A stretch of DNA of 37,479 bases from a virus. The notes beneath the pieces are model-generated. The model did not search any database. It was not told the origin of the DNA and saw only the letters and a program-made list of their open reading frames with translations. Location of the stretch: positions 1 to 37,479 of IMG/VR virus record IMGVR_UViG_3300007512_000101; one strand, written 5' to 3'. This document shows, in pieces, positions 30,830 to 37,402 of the stretch (the stretch's first letter is position 1; each line of letters begins with the position of its first letter). The translations under genes were made by a program, and so were the position numbers.

Positions 30830-31245
30830 CACATCACCTTCCCGTTCCACGGGGCGTTGCCGAACGCCAGCGGAGCCAGTTCATCGGGGGTCGGACGCCG
30901 GAACGTCCCGCCACACAGCCACTCCCACTCGCCGTCGTCTTCGTCGGTCACCTCGTCCGGGTGGTACTCGACCTCGTACACCCACAGCCCGTTGGGCGGC
31001 TCACCGTCGAACGTCTGGAGCCCGCCGCGCTGGCCGATGGCCTCGAAGAATTGCTCGGGGTCGGTAGTCGCCTCCCACAAGGCGTGGAAGCCCGCTTCGG
31101 CGGTCTGGCTGCCCTCGCCGTCTTCCGGGCGCCACGACGGGTGGCTGACGGCGATCGGCAAGCAGTGGTGGTTCATGTAGATGCCAGCGGGGCGCGAACC
31201 GACCGAGCCTCGGTGGAGCACCAGCAGCAATTTTTCGTCAATCAT
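30829..31245 (-). CDS. Hypothetical acidic protein, 138 aa
   Basis: ATG at 31245 has GGAG eight bases upstream; a GTG at 31278 would add 11 residues. The protein starts MIDEKLLLVLHRGSVG and has a central FHALWEATTDPEQFFEAIGQ segment and an acidic middle (EVTDEDDGEWEWLCGG). It has no recognised domain. It belongs to the leftward operon. Confidence 0.6.
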   Translation of the reverse strand: MIDEKLLLVLHRGSVGSRPAGIYMNHHCLPIAVSHPSWRPEDGEGSQTAEAGFHALWEATTDPEQFFEAIGQRGGLQTFDGEPPNGLWVYEVEYHPDEVTDEDDGEWEWLCGGTFRRPTPDELAPLAFGNAPWNGKVM

Positions 31246-31363
31246 CAGTCGTTCTCCGTCTTGCTCAGCTACGCTCACCCGCCCGTGTGCGTCGCCGTGG
31301 TGTTCAAGTGCTTTCAGGCGTTCGCGTCAGGCGGGTCGGTCTGCTGCGCGGGGTTCCAGCGGA

Positions 31364-31519
31364 TCATTCACACACACAGAAAGCCGAAGGACCGCCGCAT
31401 CCGTCGCACGGTTCACTGCACTGGTCGCACAGCGGCTGGTCGTTCGTGTCATCGGTCGGCCATTCACAGACGATGCAGATGAAGGGCAGTCGGTCGGCTT
31501 CGTAGGGGCTTTGAATCAT
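31364..31519 (-). CDS. Cys-rich small protein, 51 aa
   Basis: A 51-codon minus-strand frame starts three bases after the stop of the first leftward gene. It has eight Cys in four pairs (CIVC, CDQC, CDGC, CVC), enough for two zinc sites, with Asp/Pro-rich linkers. Small multi-CxxC phage proteins often modulate host transcription or translation, but no family is recognised here. The downstream 120 bases hold only a 17-codon frame. Confidence 0.6.
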   Translation of the reverse strand: MIQSPYEADRLPFICIVCEWPTDDTNDQPLCDQCSEPCDGCGGPSAFCVCE

Positions 31520-31522
31520 CGG

Positions 31523-31720
31523 CTATCCGTCCGTCTTTCCTAGCGACTCGTAGCGTTTGGTCAGCGAGTCAACCCCAGCCTTCAAAGCCGTGTGATGGAC
31601 GAAAGCCCGGGTGAGCTTCCTGTAAGGGAGATCCAGCGTGCTGCACATGACATCCCGTAGAGCGTCCAGGAGGTCTAATTCGTCAGCGTTCAGGCGTACT
31701 ACTTGGGCATTCCGTTTCAT
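31523..31720 (-). CDS. Putative ribbon-helix-helix regulator, 65 aa
   Basis: This first gene of the leftward operon has the layout of ribbon-helix-helix proteins: an N-terminal strand (AQVVRLNADEL), a first helix (DLLDALRDVMCSTL) and a second helix (RKLTRAFVHHTALKAG) before a short charged tail. Such proteins bind palindromes as dimers and often repress their own divergent promoter, which fits its position beside the 83-base divergent region. The resemblance is by pattern. Confidence 0.55.
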   Translation of the reverse strand: MKRNAQVVRLNADELDLLDALRDVMCSTLDLPYRKLTRAFVHHTALKAGVDSLTKRYESLGKTDG

Positions 31721-31726
31721 AAGCGA

Positions 31727-31755
31727 ACGGTAACAACATACAACCGCACACGCAA
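31727..31755 (-). promoter_or_regulatory. Leftward early promoter, leaderless type
   Basis: On the minus strand TTGCGT (complement of 31750-31755), a 17-base spacer and TACCGT (complement of 31727-31732) lie six bases before the ATG at 31720. The layout mirrors the rightward promoter 14 bases away. Confidence 0.6.
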
Positions 31756-31768
31756 CAACAGAATTTAT

Positions 31769-31797
31769 TTGCGCGGTGGGTAGGCGGGTGCTACGGT
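31769..31797 (+). promoter_or_regulatory. Rightward early promoter, leaderless type
   Basis: TTGCGC (31769-31774), a 17-base spacer and TACGGT (31792-31797) lie six bases before ATG 31804. It is back to back with the leftward promoter; the -35 boxes are 13 bases apart, so one bound regulator could block both. Confidence 0.6.
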
Positions 31798-31803
31798 CTG
31801 GCT

Positions 31804-32115
31804 ATGAGGTACGCAACTAACACCGCTAGCGCTCGTTCACACGCCGTCTACGGCCCTGTGCTACGCGCGTTGTGCGGGCTGGCCGTCGATGATGTGGACG
31901 ACTTCACGGTTACGGTAGAGCGCCCGATCAACGCGGCGATGTGCGGGACCTGTCTTCACAAGATGCGGATGGTTGCCAGTGGCCACGAGATAGCCATCCG
32001 GCTGGAGAACGGCGCGACCCTCAAAGAGGTATCGTACGACATGGGCATGTATATAGACGCCGTCGCGAACCGATACAGGCTCGCTATGGAGGTGGCTGGT
32101 GAAGTGGTTCGATAG
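31804..32115 (+). CDS. Small zinc-type protein, 103 aa, first rightward early gene
   Basis: This 103-residue protein has ARSHAVYGPVLRALCG near its start and MCGTCLHKMRM near residue 46-56, giving a His/Cys set of the kind seen in small zinc-binding phage and actinobacterial proteins. The C-terminal half is helical (LKEVSYDMGMYIDAVANRYR). The mRNA is predicted to be leaderless. Its role is unknown; early position suggests host takeover or regulation. Confidence 0.6.
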   Translation: MRYATNTASARSHAVYGPVLRALCGLAVDDVDDFTVTVERPINAAMCGTCLHKMRMVASGHEIAIRLENGATLKEVSYDMGMYIDAVANRYRLAMEVAGEVVR

Positions 32116-32221
32116 GTGCCGGTGGTTCGGCTGTCAGTGGGTGGATTGGCCTACCGGCAGCGCTCAGATTCGGGTCGAAAAGTGCTCCAGGTGCAACGCA
32201 GAGAGGCCGAAACATGCCTGA
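32099..32221 (+). CDS. Small Cys/Trp-rich protein, 40 aa
   Basis: GTG 32099 begins inside the end of the previous gene. The product has CRWFGCQWV near residues 7-15 and CSRCNAERP near the end, a four-Cys zinc ribbon like other very small phage proteins. The frame, though short, has a convincing motif. It overlaps the next tiny ORF by eight bases. Confidence 0.55.
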   Translation: MKWFDRCRWFGCQWVDWPTGSAQIRVEKCSRCNAERPKHA

Positions 32222-32285
32222 CCTGCTCCTCATCTTAGCCTTTGTCGCCGTCGTGTGGTGGCGTGATGGGTGTCCACTTGTCTAG
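32214..32285 (+). CDS. Possible 23-aa membrane peptide
   Basis: A 23-codon frame (MPDLLLILAFVAVVWWRDG and four more residues) is almost entirely one hydrophobic helix. It overlaps the genes on both sides (8 and 20 bases). There is no strong ribosome site. It is either a tiny membrane peptide or a chance frame. Confidence 0.25.
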   Translation: MPDLLLILAFVAVVWWRDGCPLV

Positions 32286-32517
32286 CATCTGGCTAAGAGT
32301 GACGCATCCAGGCGGCGCACCGTGGCACCCGGGGTTGAACGACATCCAGCACGCGGCCGAGATGCGCTGCTATGTCAACGGCCGGGGTTACTTCAAGTGT
32401 CACGGTAACGAGCAGGGTTTTCGCAGTTGGGTTACAGGCAAGGGCTTAGAGGTAGGGCTTTCACCCGCTCCTGAGCCTGTTGACGTGGGCTCTGTACTGC
32501 GTCTAGGGGTGGAGTAG
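32266..32517 (+). CDS. Hypothetical protein, 83 aa
   Basis: ATG 32266 gives an 83-residue protein with WHPGLNDIQHAAEMRCYVNG and YFKCHGNEQGFRSW. A TTG at 32242 would add eight residues. It has a few His and Cys but no complete motif. The stop overlaps the GTG of the next gene. Confidence 0.55.
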   Translation: MGVHLSSIWLRVTHPGGAPWHPGLNDIQHAAEMRCYVNGRGYFKCHGNEQGFRSWVTGKGLEVGLSPAPEPVDVGSVLRLGVE

Positions 32518-32729
32518 TGTTCGAGCCTATGACCGCCATAGAGCGGGGCGTCTACGACCTTCTGCTACCGCGCTTCATGCACGGCACGAGCAACGTCACT
32601 CTAAGCCGGGTCGCCGGCAAACTCAGCCTCGAACCGTGGCAGGTAGGCAACGCCCTGTCATCGTTGGAGCGTAAAGGCTTCATCGTCTACAGCAAGGGCG
32701 ATGGGTACACGCTGGCGGTGTGCCGGTGA
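32517..32729 (+). CDS. Small winged-helix DNA-binding protein
   Basis: This 70-residue protein starts at a GTG sharing one base with the preceding TAG. The sequence fits a winged helix: VYDLLLPRFMHGTSNVTLSR (helix 1 and turn), VAGKLSLEPWQVGNALSSLE (helices 2-3) and RKGFIVYSKGDGYTLAV (wing). It probably regulates early genes or assists replication. Confidence 0.6.
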   Translation: MFEPMTAIERGVYDLLLPRFMHGTSNVTLSRVAGKLSLEPWQVGNALSSLERKGFIVYSKGDGYTLAVCR

Positions 32730-32851
32730 CCTTCAATGAGTTCTGGCTAGACCTGGGCCGCTACCTCATGGCCTGCCGTGCCTATGCTCAGTACAGGCGC
32801 AGGAGAGACGGGTTTTATGAGTACGTCGATAGTGAGGATATGCCGTTTTGA
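32726..32851 (+). CDS. Very small protein, 41 aa
   Basis: GTG 32726 overlaps the stop of the winged-helix gene. The 41-residue product is Arg/Tyr-rich (RYLMACRAYAQYRRRRDG) with an acidic C-terminus. No family is recognised. Coupled start and stop position support translation, but there is no strong ribosome site. Confidence 0.45.
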   Translation: MTFNEFWLDLGRYLMACRAYAQYRRRRDGFYEYVDSEDMPF

Positions 32852-32860
32852 AAAGAGGGG

Positions 32861-32888
32861 TTGACATGGCTGCGCGGACAGATAGAGT
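32861..32888 (+). promoter_or_regulatory. Promoter for the HTH/replication operon, leaderless type
   Basis: TTGACA (32861-32866), a 16-base spacer and TAGAGT (32883-32888) lie seven bases before ATG 32896. The -35 is a consensus match. Confidence 0.6.
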
Positions 32889-32895
32889 CAGACGC

Positions 32896-33096
32896 ATGAC
32901 AGTTCAAGACCTTCGAGAATCGCGCGGTTGGAGTCGGACAAAACTCGCCGCTGAACTGGGTGTTTCTGAGCGCGCAGTGTACCGCTGGGAGTCGGGAACT
33001 ATCCCGTACACGGACATGCGTAGAGACATTGCGTTGCTGTTTGACACGACGCCGAATGACATCGACTGGCACGGGCCGCAGCAAGCGTCTGCCTGA
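32896..33096 (+). CDS. XRE-family HTH regulator
   Basis: This 66-residue protein is a clear HTH: VQDLRESRGWSRTKLAAELG, then VSERAVYRWESGTIPYTDMR, followed by a short C-terminus. ATG 32896 is preferred to starts at 32848 or 32866 because the promoter elements occupy the intervening DNA. It probably controls the replication operon that it heads; its stop overlaps the initiator ATG (TGATG). Confidence 0.8.
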   Translation: MTVQDLRESRGWSRTKLAAELGVSERAVYRWESGTIPYTDMRRDIALLFDTTPNDIDWHGPQQASA

Positions 33097-34088
33097 TGTG
33101 GGTAAAACTAGACGACGGCTTCTGGTGCCACCCAAAGGTGGCGCTGTGCTCGCTCAGCGCCATCGGCCTGCATGCTAAGGCGATGTCCTACGCAGGGCAA
33201 CAACTCACGGATGGACTGATACCAGAACAAGTGCTCTCCATGTTTTGTGCGGGCGTCGAAGGTGCGAACATTCTGCAAGAACTATTAGACGCCGGGCTGT
33301 GGCTGGACGCGGCGGACGGATACCGAATAAACAACTTTTCCAAGTACAACCCGAAGAAGTCGGCCGTCCAAAAAAAGCGCACTGCGGCCCGAAAGCGTAT
33401 GCAGAATGTTCGCGCGAACAAACGACGAACAGACAACGAAGTTCACACGAACAAGCCGCGAAGTTCGCAAGGTGTTCGCTCTACCTCGCGCGCGCGTTTT
33501 CCCGACCCGACCCGACCCGACCCGACCCTAAATAAAGAGAAGGACGCGCGCGAGCGCGCTGGTGTCTCTGCTGGGAAGGGCAAGCGCAAGAGCGGTCCGT
33601 TCACAACAGATGCTTACGGTGCTCTGATGCGGTTCAACGAGGTACACCGCCAGGGTATGCGTGAATTGAAGAGCGCGGCGTACCTATCGATGGCCGATGC
33701 CCTTCTCAAGACCCATGCACTGGCCGACTTGCACGTGGTCACGGGTTGGTCTTGGGCTGTGGGCAATCTCGATGTCGCCGACCCGGCGCACGATCATCAG
33801 GCTAAGTGCTGCCTCACCAGCAACCCGGCGGCGCTGTGGAGGCCGTCAAAGTTTCAGGAGAAGCTCGACAAGGCGCGGGATTGGGAGTCGTCAGATTCAC
33901 TGACGCTTACCAACGCTCTCAAGAGTTGGACTCACGTAGGGCTCAGGGACCAACAACCAGACGGCTGGTTCGATGAATTATGCCGGCGCAAACCCATCAC
34001 CGAATGGGGCGACGTCTTCATGGCCGACATCGCAGACCACCCGCAAGTCGCTGTGGAGATAGCGCGGCGCAACGGGGTAGCGGCATGA
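33096..34088 (+). CDS. Replication initiator / helicase loader
   Basis: This 330-residue protein precedes the DnaB-type helicase. The N-terminal 85 residues resemble replisome-organiser winged helices (WVKLDDGFWCHPKVALCSLS, then GYRINNFSKYNPKKSAVQKK). A basic, Pro/Arg-rich linker follows (residues about 90-165, including a PDPTR repeat), then a helical C-terminal domain with YLSMADALLKTHALADLHVV and FMADIADHPQVAVEIARRNG. The domain order matches lambda O-like proteins, which bind origin iterons and recruit the helicase. A candidate origin lies in the linker-coding DNA. Confidence 0.72.
   Translation: MWVKLDDGFWCHPKVALCSLSAIGLHAKAMSYAGQQLTDGLIPEQVLSMFCAGVEGANILQELLDAGLWLDAADGYRINNFSKYNPKKSAVQKKRTAARKRMQNVRANKRRTDNEVHTNKPRSSQGVRSTSRARFPDPTRPDPTLNKEKDARERAGVSAGKGKRKSGPFTTDAYGALMRFNEVHRQGMRELKSAAYLSMADALLKTHALADLHVVTGWSWAVGNLDVADPAHDHQAKCCLTSNPAALWRPSKFQEKLDKARDWESSDSLTLTNALKSWTHVGLRDQQPDGWFDELCRRKPITEWGDVFMADIADHPQVAVEIARRNGVAA
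33408..33535 (+). repeat. Candidate replication origin inside the initiator gene
   Basis: Six CGAAC/GTTCG pentamers lie at 33408, 33415, 33426, 33448, 33463 and 33474, several 11 or 22 bases apart; the first two form the palindrome GTTCGCGCGAAC. They are followed by five tandem CCCGA units (33501-33525) and an AT-rich stretch (TAAATAAAGAGA, 33529-33540). CG-alternating tracts flank the repeat (33487-33496 and 33545-33552). This resembles the lambda arrangement of iterons plus AT-rich DNA inside gene O. The function is inferred from layout only. Confidence 0.45.
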
Positions 34089-35410
34089 CCGTCACCGCTC
34101 TCGACTTCACCATGCCGACCGGCAGCAAGGACCACGAGCAAGCCACCCTTGCGCTGTTCTTAGCCTTCACCGAGTCCGATCGGGTGCTAGAGCATATCGA
34201 CTTGCTGGAGCCTGAAGACTTCGCGGATGGCGTTCACCAGGAGGTATTCCGCGCAATCAAGACGGTTCACGATTCGCACGACTTCCCGACAGTGCCTAAC
34301 GTCGGAGAACATCTGCACACGATAGGCAAACTTGAAGCGGTCGGCGGCGTGCAAAAGCTCATGCGCATCTGGGAGCAGGCGGATACGTCCTACGCTGTCA
34401 ACAAGCGGGTGGGCCGTCTCAAGAACCAGTCCATGAAGCGGGATATAGCCCGTAAGGCCCTGGCGCTGGCCAACAAGGCCCAGAGGCGGGACAGCACGGT
34501 AGAAGACCTTATGGACGACTTAGCTGCGTTCTCAGCGGCTACAGTGGCCCAGAACAAGTACAGCCACGAGATGTCCGAGGCTGTGGCCAAGATGGTAGAC
34601 GGGGTGGAGCGGCGATCTCGCGGTGAGGACATGGCCCTTGGTACGGGCATCATGGCCATTGATCGCAAGGTCTGCATGATGGACGGCGATCTGGTCATCC
34701 TTGCTGGTGAGTCGTCGTCGGGCAAAACGGGCTTAGCGATGGACATCGCCGCTAATGTGGCGTCCACCGGCAAGCGCGTTGCCGTGTTCAGCGTCGAGAT
34801 GAGCGCCGAGTCCATCGCGATGCGCATGGTGTCCAGGCACGCGGGGCTATCGCTGTTCCGGCTGCGGTCCGAGCGGCTGTCTGATCATGAGGTGTTCAGG
34901 CTCAAGTCCGCTGCTGCGTCCATCGAGTCGTACAACGTCATGATCGACGACAACGGCTCAGCGTCTCTGAATTACGTCCAGAAGGTGGCGCGGCGGATGC
35001 ACGCCAAGGAGCCGCTACAGGCGGTCATGGTGGACTACATCCAGCTAATGCGGCCGACCGATGCCAAGTTGAACCGAGAACGACAGGTCGGAGAGATAAG
35101 CACCGGGCTCAAGGCGCTAGCTAAGGAGTTGGGATGTCCTGTCATCGCTCTAAGCCAGCTGAACCGAGCGCACGCATCGCGGACAGACCGACGGCCTGTC
35201 AAGAGCGATCTGCGGGACTCAGGGCAACTCGACCAGGACGCCGACGTGATTCTGATGGTCTACAGAGAGGCTCAGCACAACGACAAAGCGGACAAAACCA
35301 AGGCGCTGGTGAGGGTACAGAAGCAACGCAACGGGGAGATATGCGACGTCGAGGTGGCGTTCACAGGCAAATACGCCCATTTCTCCGACAGCAAGACAGG
35401 CGGATTCTAA
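34085..35410 (+). CDS. dnaB: DnaB-type replicative helicase
   Basis: This 441-residue hexameric helicase has an N-terminal helical domain (residues 15-110) and a RecA-like motor domain. Walker A GESSSGKT is at 208-215, AVFSVEMSAESIAMRMVSRH follows, Walker B VMVDYIQLM has Asp near 317, and LSQLNR and SDLRDSGQLDQDADVILMVY are the later DnaB motifs. It unwinds the phage DNA at the fork. The ATG overlaps the initiator stop (ATGA), so loader and helicase are made together. Confidence 0.95.
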   Translation: MTVTALDFTMPTGSKDHEQATLALFLAFTESDRVLEHIDLLEPEDFADGVHQEVFRAIKTVHDSHDFPTVPNVGEHLHTIGKLEAVGGVQKLMRIWEQADTSYAVNKRVGRLKNQSMKRDIARKALALANKAQRRDSTVEDLMDDLAAFSAATVAQNKYSHEMSEAVAKMVDGVERRSRGEDMALGTGIMAIDRKVCMMDGDLVILAGESSSGKTGLAMDIAANVASTGKRVAVFSVEMSAESIAMRMVSRHAGLSLFRLRSERLSDHEVFRLKSAAASIESYNVMIDDNGSASLNYVQKVARRMHAKEPLQAVMVDYIQLMRPTDAKLNRERQVGEISTGLKALAKELGCPVIALSQLNRAHASRTDRRPVKSDLRDSGQLDQDADVILMVYREAQHNDKADKTKALVRVQKQRNGEICDVEVAFTGKYAHFSDSKTGGF

Positions 35411-35423
35411 GGAGCAAGATCGC

Positions 35424-35498
35424 ATGACACCTACACCCGAACGACACTGCAATCAACCAGAGGCCGCCCGCTGGTGTGCGCAGGTTGGGTTGCTGTGA
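35424..35498 (+). CDS. Possible 24-aa peptide
   Basis: A 24-codon frame starts at ATG 35424, nine bases after an AAGGAG at 35409-35414. The product begins MTPTPERHCNQPEAARWCAQ. The ribosome site is good, but the frame is very short and may be a leader peptide or chance. Confidence 0.35.
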   Translation: MTPTPERHCNQPEAARWCAQVGLL

Positions 35499-35511
35499 GC
35501 GCTGTCGGATG

Positions 35512-35553
35512 TGGTAGAATGGATGCGCGCGGGGGAGGCAACCCCCGCAGCGC
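35512..35553 (+). promoter_or_regulatory. Extended -10 promoter with strong 5' stem-loop
   Basis: TGG-TAGAAT (35512-35520) is followed at once by a stem-loop: GCGGGGG 35529-35535 pairs with CCCCCGC 35542-35548, loop of six, and an outer GCGC pair (35525-35528 with 35550-35553) extends it past one bulged A. GGAGG then precedes ATG 35580. This is the strongest leader structure in the window. Confidence 0.55.
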
Positions 35554-35579
35554 AACACAGCGCCTACAACGGAGGCACC

Positions 35580-36782
35580 ATGCAAGACAACTATAGCACC
35601 GTTCTACCTATCGCCAGCATTCGCCTGGACGGCGGCACCCAACCCCGAGCATGTATGGACGCGGCTATCATGGCTGAATATGCGTCTGAGTTCGAGACAG
35701 GCGTTGCACTGCCACCAGTGGCGGTGTTCTTCGACGGCGAGGACCACTGGTTAGCGGACGGCTTTCACCGTCTCGGCGCGGCTAAAGCGGCAGGGCTGGA
35801 GACGATAGACGCGACCGTGAAGCAAGGTAGCCGTCGTGACGCGGTACTCTACAGCGTTGGGGCCAACGCTGAGCATGGTCTACGACGGACCAACGCGGAC
35901 AAACGGCGGGCTGTGGAGACGTTGCTCCGGGACCCGGAGTGGTCCCAGTGGTCTAACCGGGAGATAGCGCGACAGTGCGCGGTAAGCGAAGGAAGCGTTC
36001 GCAACGCGATCGTATCGCTATCTGCGCAACTTACGCAGATAGAAACGCCCCGGAAGGTCACGCGCAACGGCACTACCTACGACATGGACACCGCTGGGAT
36101 TGGTAAGCCTGTAGAGGCTGAACCGCAACTATTTGACGCGCCGAGTCATCCGCGTGTGGTTGCTGGCGAGGCTGACATTCTGGAGGCCGCAAAGCAGATA
36201 CGTGACGCCAAAGCGCAGACTCGCAGGGCTGAACGGGTCGAAGCCCTGAACAAGATTGAAGAAGGCAACGCGCCGATGCCTGTCGGGTCGTACCATGTGA
36301 TCTACGCTGACCCACCATGGCGCTATGAGCATGTCAAGACGGCCAGTAGGGCCATAGAGAATCACTATCCGACCATGACGCTAGAGGACATCTGCGCCCT
36401 GCCTGTGGGCAATCTGGCTCACGAGGACGCCGTTTTGTTTATGTGGGCGACATCGCCGAAGTTGGCCGAGTCCATGAGGGTCATCACGGATTGGGGGTTC
36501 ACCTATCGGACCTGCCTCGTGTGGGTCAAGGACCGCATAGGAATGGGTTACTACGCCCGCCAGCGCCACGAACTGTTGCTGGTCGCAGCTCGTGGTTCCC
36601 TCCCTGTCCCTGAGCCCGCTACACGCCGTGATTCGGTCATCACAGCACCCCGCGACGAGCACAGCGCAAAACCCGACGAAGCCTACGAGGCCATCGAGGC
36701 CATGTACCCCGGCATCAGCCGGATTGAGTTGTTCTGCCGGCGACCTCGTGACGGCTGGTCCGCCTGGGGGAACCAGGTATGA
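35580..36782 (+). CDS. ParB-like domain fused to MT-A70 adenine methyltransferase
   Basis: This 400-residue protein has an N-terminal ParB-like nuclease/CTPase-fold domain, with WLADGFHRLGAAKAAG near residues 57-72, and an HTH-like part (WSNREIARQCAVSEGSVRNA near 122-141). A second half is an MT-A70 methyltransferase with DPPW at 244-247, then ENHYPTMTLEDI, VLFMWATSPKLAESM and RHELLLVAARG. It probably methylates adenine N6 and protects phage DNA from restriction; the ParB domain may give site or partner specificity. ATG 35580 has GGAGG upstream. Confidence 0.88.
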   Translation: MQDNYSTVLPIASIRLDGGTQPRACMDAAIMAEYASEFETGVALPPVAVFFDGEDHWLADGFHRLGAAKAAGLETIDATVKQGSRRDAVLYSVGANAEHGLRRTNADKRRAVETLLRDPEWSQWSNREIARQCAVSEGSVRNAIVSLSAQLTQIETPRKVTRNGTTYDMDTAGIGKPVEAEPQLFDAPSHPRVVAGEADILEAAKQIRDAKAQTRRAERVEALNKIEEGNAPMPVGSYHVIYADPPWRYEHVKTASRAIENHYPTMTLEDICALPVGNLAHEDAVLFMWATSPKLAESMRVITDWGFTYRTCLVWVKDRIGMGYYARQRHELLLVAARGSLPVPEPATRRDSVITAPRDEHSAKPDEAYEAIEAMYPGISRIELFCRRPRDGWSAWGNQV

Positions 36783-37402
36783 GCGATATTGTTCACCGTT
36801 TTGACGAGTGCCTAAAGTGGTCGTCAGACCTATCCGACGAGCCCGCCTGGGTGGCGTTCTACAAAGAGCGGTGGCCCACGATGAGCCGGTGCGTGCAGGT
36901 TATCGAGGATGGCTGGGAGCAGCGGCACGGCATCGATCGGATCGTCACCTTGAGAACGGGTCAGCGGTTCACGATAGACGAGAAGAAGCGCGATACGACG
37001 TATGACGATGTGTTGCTTGAGATCGTTCATTCTCGGGGCTTCCAGCGCGGTCAGCCGTACAGGCGCGATACGACGGATAAGGTCGGGTGGGCCGTGGACA
37101 TGACGAAGCGCTGTGACTATATCGTGTACACGATCCACAAGCGAAACCTGGTCTACATGATGCCGTTTGATCTCTTGCGGCGCACGACACGGCGTATGTT
37201 TCAAACATGGAAGAAGGTCAGGGGCGCATGGCCCAACGCGTCAGCAAATGACGGCTACTGGTCACTGAACGTCAGCGTTTCTTGGGTTGAGTTGACCCGC
37301 GCTATGAACGAAGAAATGAAATCGACGTGGCAGCGCGCCACGCCTGACCTTCTTTGGACCGACCGATCAGACGACGGACAAATTGAAATGGTGTGGGAAT
37401 GA
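36779..37402 (+). CDS. PD-(D/E)XK-like nuclease
   Basis: This 207-residue protein has GIDRIVTLRTGQRFTIDEKK near residues 50-69, giving an Asp followed by an E-x-K, and YDDVLLEIVHSRGF next, as in small PD-(D/E)XK nucleases of phage recombination clusters. The N-terminus is helical and Trp-rich. It starts in an ATGA overlap with the methyltransferase and ends in one with the resolvase, so it belongs to the modification/recombination operon. Restriction-type or recombination nuclease are both possible. Confidence 0.65.
   Translation: MSDIVHRFDECLKWSSDLSDEPAWVAFYKERWPTMSRCVQVIEDGWEQRHGIDRIVTLRTGQRFTIDEKKRDTTYDDVLLEIVHSRGFQRGQPYRRDTTDKVGWAVDMTKRCDYIVYTIHKRNLVYMMPFDLLRRTTRRMFQTWKKVRGAWPNASANDGYWSLNVSVSWVELTRAMNEEMKSTWQRATPDLLWTDRSDDGQIEMVWE

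Noticed and set aside
31284-31337. 17-codon minus-strand frame overlapping the stop of the eight-Cys gene
   Set aside because: Too short, no ribosome site, and no sequence feature beyond the ATGA overlap.
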